A program made the position numbers and the translations under genes. This document shows positions 1 to 5,720 of a DNA stretch of 5,720 nt, piece by piece. This DNA is from an uncultured Bacteroidales bacterium (GTDB taxonomy: Bacteria; Bacteroidota; Bacteroidia; Bacteroidales; UBA932), in NCBI GenBank assembly GCA_945982095.1, contig CAMFRR010000067.1, forward strand, positions 1 to 5,720, written 5' to 3'. The notes beneath the pieces are model-generated. The model made no database searches. It was not told the DNA's origin and saw only the letters and a list, made by a program, of their open reading frames with translations. Every line of letters starts with the position of its first letter. The first letter of the stretch is position 1.

Positions 1-1249
1 CTTTTATGTTGTCAAACATGTCTCCGCTATGGATAAGCCTCTGGGCAACAATCCATTTGCTCCACATTCCCTTGAACCTGAACTTGTCGTCTCCTGCATT
101 GTCGTTGTCGCATTCCTGGCTCAGGAGCACACGGGGAATTTCCGTACCACTGTCTTTCATCATCCTGTTCAGGTACTGCTTTATTTTGACAATTTCCACC
201 TTATGGCTTATTTTCCTATATTCCCTGTGGGCCTTTATCACTGCTTTGAAAGCTTTGGAACGGAAGCTCAGCAGGTAGACCAAGGCAGCGAAACCATCCA
301 GCACCATTCTGATGAAAATGGTAGACTCTGTCTTCACCGAGGCCGTTTCTGCAGCCAGTTCCACAAGCTGCTTGCGCATGAACTGGTCACATTCCACATT
401 GAAAATGTAGTCGCAGTTCTGAATCAGGTCAGGGCCTTCATCCGGCATAGTTAAAGCCCCCAAGAGACTATATAGCTTGTGTACGGCATAAGTATATGGC
501 AGACAGCGTCTCATCATCAGCAGGTTGTTCCTGTAGTTGAGGAAGAGTTTGAATGGAGAGTCGGGGGATAAGGAACCGCCGCCCACGTGATATACCACGC
601 TGCGTGGTACTATATTCACTCTCCAACCCGCAATTCTTGCCCTCCAGCACAGGTCAATTTCTTCCATATGGGCGAAGAAATCCCCGCAGAAACCTTTCAG
701 GGCCTTGAAAACTTCGCTTCGGACTACAAGTGCCGCACCGGTGACCCAAAGCATCTCCTGAGGTATTGAGTATTGGCCTTCGTCCTTCTCCAGCATATCC
801 ATTACGCGGCCGCGGCAGAAAGGGTAGCACCACCTGTCCAGGTAGCCCCCGGCCGCCCCTGCATATTCGAAGCTGTCGCGCTGGTCTGTCCTGTGGAGCA
901 GAGGGGCGCATATTCCGCACTCAGGATGATATTCCATCCAGTCCAGAAGGGGAGAAATCCAACCGGGGCTTACCTCCACATCAGAATTCAGAAGTATGAA
1001 CAGCTCTGAATCGAGCTTCCTGAGGGCCAGATTGTAGCCCTGTGCAAATCCATAGTTTTTAGAAAGCTGTATAAGCCTGACCTGGGGAAATTCTTCGGCC
1101 AGCAATTGCCTTGAGCCGTCTGTAGAAGCGTTGTCGGCAACCACAGTCTCCACATCATCGTAGCCTTGGAGACTGTCCAAAAGACATGGAAGGTACTTCT
1201 TCAGAAAGTCCCTTCCATTCCAATTAAGTATGACAACGCTTGTCTTCAC
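1..1249 (-). CDS. Family 2 glycosyltransferase (GT-A fold), 3' end outside window
   Basis: 416 codons are open from a GTG at 1249 to the window edge. GTG is chosen because a TAA stop lies directly before it in frame and the family motif starts at once: VKTSVVILNWNG (1-12). Further GT2 landmarks are DNASTDGS (39-46), LLNSDVEV (86-93, the DxD-like metal/nucleotide-sugar site), WVTGAALVVRSEVF (168-181), HMEEIDLCWR (194-203, acceptor/catalytic base region) and YHVGGGSL (220-227). A hydrophobic, membrane-leaning stretch IFIRMVLDGFAALVYLLS lies at 311-328. The protein probably transfers a sugar from a nucleotide donor to a cell-surface polysaccharide or lipid-linked acceptor at the inner face of the membrane; donor and acceptor cannot be read from the sequence. 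Relative to the Bacteroidota relatives I remember, about 50 residues are inserted between NNLLMMRRCLP (241-251) and the hydrophobic stretch. The segment MWSKWIVAQRLI (395-406) resembles the usual C-terminal end, so few codons are likely missing. Confidence 0.9.
   Translation of the reverse strand, partial: MKTSVVILNWNGRDFLKKYLPCLLDSLQGYDDVETVVADNASTDGSRQLLAEEFPQVRLIQLSKNYGFAQGYNLALRKLDSELFILLNSDVEVSPGWISPLLDWMEYHPECGICAPLLHRTDQRDSFEYAGAAGGYLDRWCYPFCRGRVMDMLEKDEGQYSIPQEMLWVTGAALVVRSEVFKALKGFCGDFFAHMEEIDLCWRARIAGWRVNIVPRSVVYHVGGGSLSPDSPFKLFLNYRNNLLMMRRCLPYTYAVHKLYSLLGALTMPDEGPDLIQNCDYIFNVECDQFMRKQLVELAAETASVKTESTIFIRMVLDGFAALVYLLSFRSKAFKAVIKAHREYRKISHKVEIVKIKQYLNRMMKDSGTEIPRVLLSQECDNDNAGDDKFRFKGMWSKWIVAQRLIHSGDMFDNIK
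593..609. repeat. 17-nt palindrome inside the glycosyltransferase gene
   Basis: TACCACGC and its reverse complement GCGTGGTA flank a single central T. As RNA it could fold as a 7-bp stem with a 3-base loop. It lies within codons for VPRSVVY of the glycosyltransferase, and no T-run follows on either strand, so it does not look like a terminator. It may be chance. Confidence 0.4.
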
Positions 1250-1274
1250 TTAAGTAAGCGTGTTGTTATATGTA

Positions 1275-1898
1275 CTATTCGCAAGAACAGCCGCCTTCGT
1301 GGCCGCAGCAGCCGCCTTCATGATCACCGCAGCACTCTCCATCATGCTCGCCGCAAGAACCCTCGCAGTCGCTGCAATGATCGTGGCCGCAGCCGCAGCT
1401 GCACTCATGCTTCTGTACGAACTCGCCATGCAGACCTTCAGTGAGCTCTTTCTCTGTGGCGTCACGAACTGTGAGGATTTCGCCGCTGAAATTGAGCACC
1501 TTGCCTGCCATAGGATGGTTGAGGTCCATCTTCACTGTAGCCTCTGTAACTTCCAGTACCTTGCCCGGAACTACACCGCCCATAGGGTTCATCAGAGGTA
1601 TGATGTTTCCAACTTTCAAAAGGTCTTCAGCCACTTTGCCTTCCACCTCGAAAGCCTCCATAGGAAGGTCTATGACCATCTCTTCCTTCCACAGGCCGTA
1701 GCCGTTCTCAGGCTCAAGTGTAAAGGCGAAGCTGTCGCCCGGTTCCTTGCCTTCGATGTTTGCTTCAAAGAGGGGAAGGAGATATCCCATGCCCTGAATG
1801 AAGTCCAGTGGACGCTCTTTGGTAGTTTTGTCGGCAAGTTCTCCATCAACGATGAGCTCATATATAAGCTCTACAACCTTTTTGTTTTCAATTTTCAT
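1275..1898 (-). CDS. slyD: SlyD-type FKBP peptidyl-prolyl isomerase with Cys/His-rich tail
   Basis: A 207-residue protein aligning by eye with E. coli SlyD (196 aa). FKBP strands and the PLDFIQGMGYLLPLFEANIE motif (30-49) come first, then GDSFAFTLEPENGYG (54-68), an insert-in-flap chaperone domain (about 70-128), and the closing FKBP part DLNHPMAGKVLNFSGEIL (129-146) with VRDATEKELTEGL. It should speed cis-trans isomerisation of prolyl bonds and bind unfolded chains in the cytoplasm. The tail, residues 164-207, contains 12 Cys and 6 His in 44 residues, with a repeated H(D/E)G(G/E)C unit. In the family such tails bind nickel, zinc or copper and, in E. coli, feed hydrogenase maturation. This tail leans to cysteine where E. 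coli's leans to histidine. The ATG at 1898 has no Shine-Dalgarno but an A/T-rich 13-nt leader after tldE, common in Bacteroidota. The glycosyltransferase gene starts 25 nt downstream. Confidence 0.93.
   Translation of the reverse strand: MKIENKKVVELIYELIVDGELADKTTKERPLDFIQGMGYLLPLFEANIEGKEPGDSFAFTLEPENGYGLWKEEMVIDLPMEAFEVEGKVAEDLLKVGNIIPLMNPMGGVVPGKVLEVTEATVKMDLNHPMAGKVLNFSGEILTVRDATEKELTEGLHGEFVQKHECSCGCGHDHCSDCEGSCGEHDGECCGDHEGGCCGHEGGCSCE
1281..1346 (-). repeat. Short tandem repeats coding the SlyD metal-binding tail
   Basis: Three consecutive units encode HDGECCGD (residues 185-192), HEGGCCG (193-199) and HEGGCSC (200-206), a period of 8 then 7 codons. At DNA level an 11-base direct repeat, CAGCCGCCTTC on the plus strand, occurs at 1288-1298 and 1309-1319, exactly 21 bases apart. 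The pattern looks like local duplication of a Cys/His metal-ligand unit, and tail length may vary between strains. Confidence 0.75.
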
Positions 1899-1911
1899 AA
1901 TCTATTTGTTA

Positions 1912-3258
1912 TTAAGTATTTATATCTACATTTCCAAAGGCCAGGCTCGGTATCTGCCACCTTGCATGTGCCAATGCGTCGCTGCCGGCAGCCTTGAAGT
2001 TGCCCCACAGCTCCAGCATGTTTCCTGTCATCAGGGCTTCTTCCAAAGGGTGGGTGATTTTTCCGTTTTCAAAAGCATAACCCTCTATGCCGAAAGAGAA
2101 ATCGCCGTTTGCAGGGTTGCAGTTGCCTCCGTTGAAGCCGCTGACTACAATGCCTTCGCCGCATTCGCGCATAATATCTTCCAAAGATATCTCTTTTTTG
2201 TCTGAATTGCAAATAAAGGGGAGTACACATGGACGCGAAGGCCCCTCTACTGTGGGCTCCATACCGGTCTTTTTGGCGCAATAACTGTTTACGAAGTAGC
2301 GCTTTACCACTCCCTTCTCAATGATGGGTCCTTCATGCACTGCCACTCCCTCGGTGTCGAACAGCCTGCTGCCTGCACGGCCTTTGCGTGTGGCGTCATC
2401 ATAGAGGTTGAAGCTCTCAGGGAATAACTGTTTGCCCATGCTGTCCTGCAGGAAGGAGAGCTTCTGCTGCATGCTGTTTCCGTCCAGGGCCGAAATGATG
2501 GGACCTATGAGGCGTGAGGCGCATTTTGCCATCACCACTACAGTCTTCTTGCCGTTGCTGACAGGCTTGGGCCAGAACTGAGAAAGGGCTTCTTCATATG
2601 CCTGCCTGCACAGCTCTCCGGGTTTGAAATCTTTGTGGAATGGGGCAGAGGTCCATTTGTATGCGCTGTGCTTGTTGCCCTCCGGGTCTTCTATGACAAT
2701 CTCGCAGCAAAATCCGAATGAGCTTTCGGTGTGTCTGCCCTCAAAGCCGTCGGAGTCTATGATGTAGTTGTCGTCCATATTGTCGGAATACTCACATTCG
2801 AGAGACTCGTAGCTTTGGCCTATCTTGCCGGCTGCCAGGGCTGCAGCTATTTTGCTTTCCTGGGAAATGTCGTGGTATGATGGGTCGGCGAGTTCCAGTT
2901 CGCAGCCGTCGGTGCAGGCTGTGGCTTTGGTGTGGGGCATAGGCAGCCCGCGACAAGGGTCCGGGGCCATGAGCGCAGTGGTCTGTACCGCCATGTCTAC
3001 GAAGCTATCCAAGTCCTTGGATTTGAGTCTGTTGGTGCTGTAGCATCCATAGCGTCCGCCTGCATATATGTTAAGGTATATGCTCCTGTCTTCGTTGTAG
3101 CATATCTTGTCCACCTCGCCGTCAAGTATGCTTATGCTGTTTTGTATGCTTTTGCTCAGAGACACCCTTACAGCCGAAGCTCCGCATTCCATAGCCTTTT
3201 CCATGCAGGCACGACACAGGACCTTCTCGTTTTCATTAATGATTCCAATTGTGTTCAT
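1912..3258 (-). CDS. tldE: TldE/PmbA, non-catalytic partner of TldD
   Basis: A 448-residue protein, the usual size for PmbA/TldE. Recognisable family stretches are ILDGEVDKICYNEDRSIYL (44-62), GPIISALDGNSMQQK (252-266), LQDSMGKQLFPESFNLYDD (270-288), LFDTEGVAVHEGPIIEKGVV (299-318) and NGDFSFGIEGYAFENGKI (384-401). At the place where TldD has HExxxH this protein reads GPIISALDG, so the zinc ligands are missing, as expected for the partner subunit. By family knowledge it completes the substrate channel of the TldD/TldE protease and is not itself active. Its gene starts 3 nt after tldD, with a perfect AGGAGG inside the end of tldD, which suggests coupled translation and matched stoichiometry. 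It ends in tandem TAA TAA stops, 13 nt before slyD. I count 18 cysteines, including a CC pair at 184-185, which is high for a cytoplasmic enzyme and may reflect an anaerobic host. Confidence 0.93.
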   Translation of the reverse strand: MNTIGIINENEKVLCRACMEKAMECGASAVRVSLSKSIQNSISILDGEVDKICYNEDRSIYLNIYAGGRYGCYSTNRLKSKDLDSFVDMAVQTTALMAPDPCRGLPMPHTKATACTDGCELELADPSYHDISQESKIAAALAAGKIGQSYESLECEYSDNMDDNYIIDSDGFEGRHTESSFGFCCEIVIEDPEGNKHSAYKWTSAPFHKDFKPGELCRQAYEEALSQFWPKPVSNGKKTVVVMAKCASRLIGPIISALDGNSMQQKLSFLQDSMGKQLFPESFNLYDDATRKGRAGSRLFDTEGVAVHEGPIIEKGVVKRYFVNSYCAKKTGMEPTVEGPSRPCVLPFICNSDKKEISLEDIMRECGEGIVVSGFNGGNCNPANGDFSFGIEGYAFENGKITHPLEEALMTGNMLELWGNFKAAGSDALAHARWQIPSLAFGNVDINT

Positions 3259-3261
3259 CTC

Positions 3262-4698
3262 TTATTCCCCTCCTACAGTGAGTTCTCTGACTTTTACGGA
3301 AGGCATTCCGCAACCCACGGGCACGCTCTGCTCCTTTCCGCAGGTCCAGGTGCTGTTGTCGATTTTCAGGTCGGCTCCCACCATCACTATGTCCGAGAGG
3401 GCCTGCGGGCCGTTGCCTATTACATTGATGTCTTTTATAGGACGGGTCAGCCTGCCGTTCTCTATCTCGTAGCCGCTCTTCACATAGAAAGTGAAGTCGC
3501 CTTCTCCTATCTTCACCTGTCCATTGCTGAACTCGTCCACGTAAATGCCTTTGTCTATGCTGCTTATCATATCTTCAAGACAATCATTGCCACTCTCCAT
3601 ATAGGTAAGCCTCATACGTGGGATAGGGGGATAGCGGAATCCCTCGCGGCGTCCGTTTCCAGTGGGTTCAACCCCATAATAAGAGGCGCTGAGCCTGTCG
3701 TGAAGATAAGAAGTAAGTACGCCGTCCTCAACCATATAGGTCTTCTGTCCCGCTATGCCCTCATCATCATAGCGCAGCTCGCCCCTATTGTCAGTCCAAG
3801 TTCCGTCATCCACTATATTTATTCCCTTAGGGCACACTTGCTGACCCATCTTGTCGCAGAATATGCTCTGGCCCTTGCGGTTGAAATCAGCTTCGAATGC
3901 ATGGCCCATAGCTTCATGCAGCAATATTCCCGAGGCTCCCGCTCCCATCACCACAGGCATGCGTCCTCCTTTAGGACGGCCTGCCTCCAGACAGCGGTCT
4001 ATTCCTGAACACAAAGTGTCCACGAGCTGGTCCACCATAGACTCTTCAAACATCTCAGGACCGAGGCGGAAGCTAAGGCCCGAACTGCGGTTTTCCGTTC
4101 TTGACGCCCCATCAGGCCCATCTTGCCCGGCGCTGAATATGATGCTGGCGTTGAGGCTGCCCATGGGTCTGCTGTCGCAGCGCAGCTCACCCAATGAATT
4201 GTACATCATAATATAGCTGTCGCTGCCGCTGATTTTGCCTATCACCTTTATTATCCTGCTGTCACGGGCGCGCAGCTTGCTTTCAAGCAGCTCAAGGATT
4301 TCCATAAGCCTCCTGTTGTCTGCCATCTCCCATAACCCGGCAGCCTTGTCTTCCATAGCTGAAGTTTTCGATGGCCCGAAACCCTTCCACTCTCTTTGGT
4401 CGGGATAAAGGGCTATTGAAGAAGCTGCCTTTGCAGCTTTGAGCATGTCGGGAAAATCTGTGTTCTCGCAATATGCGTAGCCGCATTTGCCACCGCATAG
4501 CGAGCGTATTCCCACTCCGTAATCGACGTGTACGCCTCCGGATGCCACAGCCCCGTCCTTGAGAGTGAGGCTGCGGTACAAGGTGTTTTCAAAATACAGG
4601 TCTGCGTAATTACAGCCCCCGGAGAGGGCTGCCGCAATTATTCTGTCCATATCTTCGACCGAAGTATGGAACATATTCAAATAAAAACTGTTATCCAT
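3262..4698 (-). CDS. tldD: TldD metalloprotease, catalytic subunit of TldD/TldE
   Basis: A 478-residue protein, close to the roughly 480 residues usual for TldD. It carries the zinc-protease signature HEAMGHAFEAD at residues 261-271 (HExxxH: H261, E262, H266) within GAGASGILLHEAMGH. Near the C-terminus WTCGKEQSVPVGCGMP (451-466) supplies Cys453 at the place of the conserved CGK cysteine that acts as third zinc ligand in characterised TldD. Both parts of the metal site are therefore present. In the known family TldD pairs with TldE/PmbA and cuts unstructured peptides; in E. coli it matures microcin B17 and degrades the antitoxin CcdA. I chose the ATG at 4698 because the in-frame extension to 4818 would overlap the upstream ATPase gene and encodes a basic, low-complexity stretch foreign to TldD. 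A modest AAGGA lies 4 nt before this ATG. tldE follows after 3 nt. Cytoplasmic; no signal peptide seen. Confidence 0.95.
   Translation of the reverse strand: MDNSFYLNMFHTSVEDMDRIIAAALSGGCNYADLYFENTLYRSLTLKDGAVASGGVHVDYGVGIRSLCGGKCGYAYCENTDFPDMLKAAKAASSIALYPDQREWKGFGPSKTSAMEDKAAGLWEMADNRRLMEILELLESKLRARDSRIIKVIGKISGSDSYIMMYNSLGELRCDSRPMGSLNASIIFSAGQDGPDGASRTENRSSGLSFRLGPEMFEESMVDQLVDTLCSGIDRCLEAGRPKGGRMPVVMGAGASGILLHEAMGHAFEADFNRKGQSIFCDKMGQQVCPKGINIVDDGTWTDNRGELRYDDEGIAGQKTYMVEDGVLTSYLHDRLSASYYGVEPTGNGRREGFRYPPIPRMRLTYMESGNDCLEDMISSIDKGIYVDEFSNGQVKIGEGDFTFYVKSGYEIENGRLTRPIKDINVIGNGPQALSDIVMVGADLKIDNSTWTCGKEQSVPVGCGMPSVKVRELTVGGE
3269..3274 (-). promoter_or_regulatory. Perfect Shine-Dalgarno for tldE inside the end of tldD
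   Basis: The minus strand reads AGGAGG here, followed by GGAATAAGAG and then the tldE ATG at 3258. The spacing to the start codon is 10 nt, and the tldD stop (TAA) sits between the site and the start. A full AGGAGG is uncommon in a window whose other starts rely on A/T-rich leaders or weak purine runs. It suggests that tldE is translated efficiently and coupled to tldD termination, which would suit two subunits of one complex. Confidence 0.65.
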
Positions 4699-4702
4699 GC
4701 TT

Positions 4703-4707
4703 TCCTT
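4703..4707 (-). promoter_or_regulatory. Possible weak ribosome binding site of tldD
   Basis: The minus strand reads AAGGA, overlapping the TAA stop of the upstream ATPase gene, with 4 nt left before the tldD ATG at 4698. The spacing is short, so it may help only weakly, but it supports the 4698 start over the upstream in-frame extension. Confidence 0.35.
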
Positions 4708-5347
4708 AAATGTTGTCCTGGGCCTCGAGCTCGCTGACCTTGCTGTTCTGCTCGCTGAGCTTCTTGGCCGACATCGTAAGTGTCTTGATGATTTCCAAGG
4801 TTTTATGGTCCTTGACAATGAGCTCGTCCTGATTATGTTTTGAACCTTGGGCTATGACGCGGAAAGGCGGCTCGCTGTTGTCGGCTAGAATCCAATGGTC
4901 GCACACAGGAATATAATAGTTGAAGAGGTAATCCAGGCCCATATAATAGCGGCGTTTTATCACTTCTTCCGGTATGTCGTGGCCGCCCGACTTCACGCGG
5001 TTGCGCACCCTTTCAATGGCCTTCTGAGGACTGCTGAGCCAGAAATATAATATAGTGACCTCGTAACCAAGTTTCTGGGCCTTCTGGGCAATGCGCACCA
5101 GGGTACGGGTGGCAAGTGTGGTCTCTATGCTGAAAGTCTCGCGTCTCTGAAGCAAGTAGTTGACCTTCATGAGCATATAACGTCCCGCCCTGACTGATGC
5201 AGCCGAAGGGTTGAAGGGCGATATGGACTTTGCGAACTCGTCCGAGTTCACGAACTGCCTGCATTCCAGAAGCTCAGGCAGCAGGGAATAGGTGCAGGTG
5301 GTCTTGCCCGAACCGTTGCATCCCGATATGATATACATTTTTGGCAT
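4706..5347 (-). CDS. Zeta-toxin-like P-loop ATPase/kinase (COG4185 type)
   Basis: A 213-residue cytoplasmic protein with a Walker A loop GCNGSGKTT at residues 9-17 directly after the first beta strand (MYIIS). It also has NSDEFA at 34-39, ETTLATRT at 75-82, a hydrophobic strand VTILYFWLSS at 97-106 and a basic, LID-like segment RVRNRVKSGGHDIPEE at 113-128 followed by KRRYY. This order is that of the COG4185/Zeta-toxin-like P-loop family, whose better-known members phosphorylate small molecules such as UDP-N-acetylglucosamine; the substrate of this branch is not known to me. The C-terminal 35 residues are charged and probably helical. The start at 5347 places the Walker A at the expected depth; no Shine-Dalgarno is visible in the 5-nt gap after the DUF2400 gene. 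No antitoxin-like small gene lies beside it, so calling it a toxin would be unsafe. It ends 7 nt before tldD. Confidence 0.85.
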   Translation of the reverse strand: MPKMYIISGCNGSGKTTCTYSLLPELLECRQFVNSDEFAKSISPFNPSAASVRAGRYMLMKVNYLLQRRETFSIETTLATRTLVRIAQKAQKLGYEVTILYFWLSSPQKAIERVRNRVKSGGHDIPEEVIKRRYYMGLDYLFNYYIPVCDHWILADNSEPPFRVIAQGSKHNQDELIVKDHKTLEIIKTLTMSAKKLSEQNSKVSELEAQDNI

Positions 5348-5352
5348 GGGAT

Positions 5353-5720
5353 TCAGCGTGACTGTTTATCTATACCGTGTCCGAAAAGTGCGAAGTCGCC
5401 CAGGCAGGGGTCTTCTGGGAAAATGTCCCTGAATGCTTCAGTGATTTCCATTACAGTGCGAATGTCTGTGGAGTTGCGCGAACTTATGCCCAGCTCTCTG
5501 GCGGAATTGTGTACATGAACGTCCAGGGGTATGAGCAGGGAGGCAGGACTTGTGTCTTTCCACAGGCCCAGATCCACAATGCCGTCACGGCGCACCATCC
5601 AGCGGCGGAACATGTTGATTTTCTTGTTGGCCGCATTCTTGTCTGGTCTGCTGCCAAATATGTCTGTGCGCATTTCGGCAATGCTCAACTCTTCCAGGCT
5701 GTTGCAGCTTGAATATATGC
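5353..5720 (-). CDS. DUF2400 / TIGR02757 family protein, C-terminal part (5' end outside window)
   Basis: The last 121 residues are visible; the frame stays open to the window edge (first full codon ends at 5718), so the true start lies upstream. A TTG at 5688 is only an in-frame codon of this longer protein. Family-typical stretches, numbered within the fragment, are NMFRRWMVRRDG (35-46), VDLGLWK (48-54), IPLDVHVHNSARELG (63-77) and PEDPCLGDFALFGHGI (101-116). These match what I recall of the TIGR02757/DUF2400 family, a single-copy, mostly Bacteroidota protein with no established function. The residues usually written CKRLNMF read NKKINMF here, so the usual Cys is absent. The pattern of PLDVHVHN followed about 40 residues later by DFALFGHG resembles the catalytic Asp region of HhH-GPD DNA glycosylases, which is my inference. 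The stop codon TGA lies 5 nt before the next gene, so the two are probably co-transcribed. Confidence 0.85.
   Translation of the reverse strand, partial: IYSSCNSLEELSIAEMRTDIFGSRPDKNAANKKINMFRRWMVRRDGIVDLGLWKDTSPASLLIPLDVHVHNSARELGISSRNSTDIRTVMEITEAFRDIFPEDPCLGDFALFGHGIDKQSR

Noticed and set aside
1246..1257. ACTTAAGT palindrome over the GTG start of the glycosyltransferase
   Set aside because: Only 8 bases, no longer stem forms, and such palindromes are expected by chance.
1911..1938. Possible internal promoter before slyD (TTTG then TACTTAAT, minus strand)
   Set aside because: The match to the Bacteroidota TTTG / TAnnTTTG pattern is poor: the -7 box lacks TTTG and the spacing is about 16 nt, shorter than usual.
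1260..1997. 245-codon plus-strand open frame with an Ala-rich start
   Set aside because: It is antisense to slyD and the end of tldE; the Ala-rich run is the complement of the Cys/His/Gly tail codons.
2932..4008. 358-codon plus-strand open frame
   Set aside because: It lies wholly antisense to tldD and tldE, which are unmistakable; its translation shows no family motif and reads as a codon-bias shadow.
1899..4698. RiPP precursor peptide that TldD/TldE might mature
   Set aside because: No spare intergenic space exists and no small unexplained coding frame is supported near tldD/tldE.
4699..4818. Upstream in-frame extension of tldD by 40 codons
   Set aside because: It overlaps the ATPase gene in another frame, encodes a Ser/Arg-rich stretch not found in TldD, and the ATG at 4698 gives the family length.
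4706..5347. Toxin-antitoxin module
   Set aside because: The ATPase is Zeta-like, but both neighbouring genes are well-identified large proteins and no antitoxin-sized frame lies beside it.
5377..5712. 111-codon plus-strand open frame
   Set aside because: Antisense to the DUF2400 coding region, which has clear family motifs.

Overview
The window looks like a stretch of a Bacteroidota (probably Bacteroidales) chromosome with roughly balanced base composition. The lineage call rests on the gene types: a TIGR02757/DUF2400 protein, a COG4185-type P-loop ATPase, and a GT2 glycosyltransferase of the type with an HMEEIDLCWR motif. Most starts also lack a clear Shine-Dalgarno. Several proteins are rich in cysteine, which fits an anaerobe. 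No organism can be named from this alone.

All six genes lie on the minus strand and nearly fill the window. In transcription order (high to low coordinates) they are: the C-terminal part of a DUF2400/TIGR02757 protein (5720-5353, 5' end outside the window); a Zeta-toxin-like/COG4185 P-loop ATPase (5347-4706); TldD, the catalytic metalloprotease subunit (4698-3262); TldE/PmbA, its non-catalytic partner (3258-1912); a SlyD-type FKBP prolyl isomerase with a Cys/His-rich tail (1898-1275); and a GTG-started family 2 glycosyltransferase (1249 to beyond position 1). The gaps between genes are 5, 7, 3, 13 and 25 nt. I see no terminator or convincing promoter between them, so this reads as one operon whose promoter lies beyond position 5720. 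There is no non-coding stretch longer than 25 bases, and I found no RNA gene, mobile element or CRISPR array.

The clearest functional unit is TldD/TldE, a heteromeric protease that cuts unfolded peptides. Its translation looks coupled, through a perfect AGGAGG inside the last codons of tldD. SlyD (folding and metal handling) fits a loose protein-quality theme. The DUF2400 protein, the ATPase and the glycosyltransferase have no obvious biochemical link to it. I see no clear new system. The points most worth a second look are the Zeta-like ATPase without an antitoxin next to TldD/E, a roughly 50-residue insertion in the glycosyltransferase, the cysteine-dominated SlyD tail, and a resemblance of the DUF2400 core to the catalytic-Asp region of HhH-GPD DNA glycosylases.
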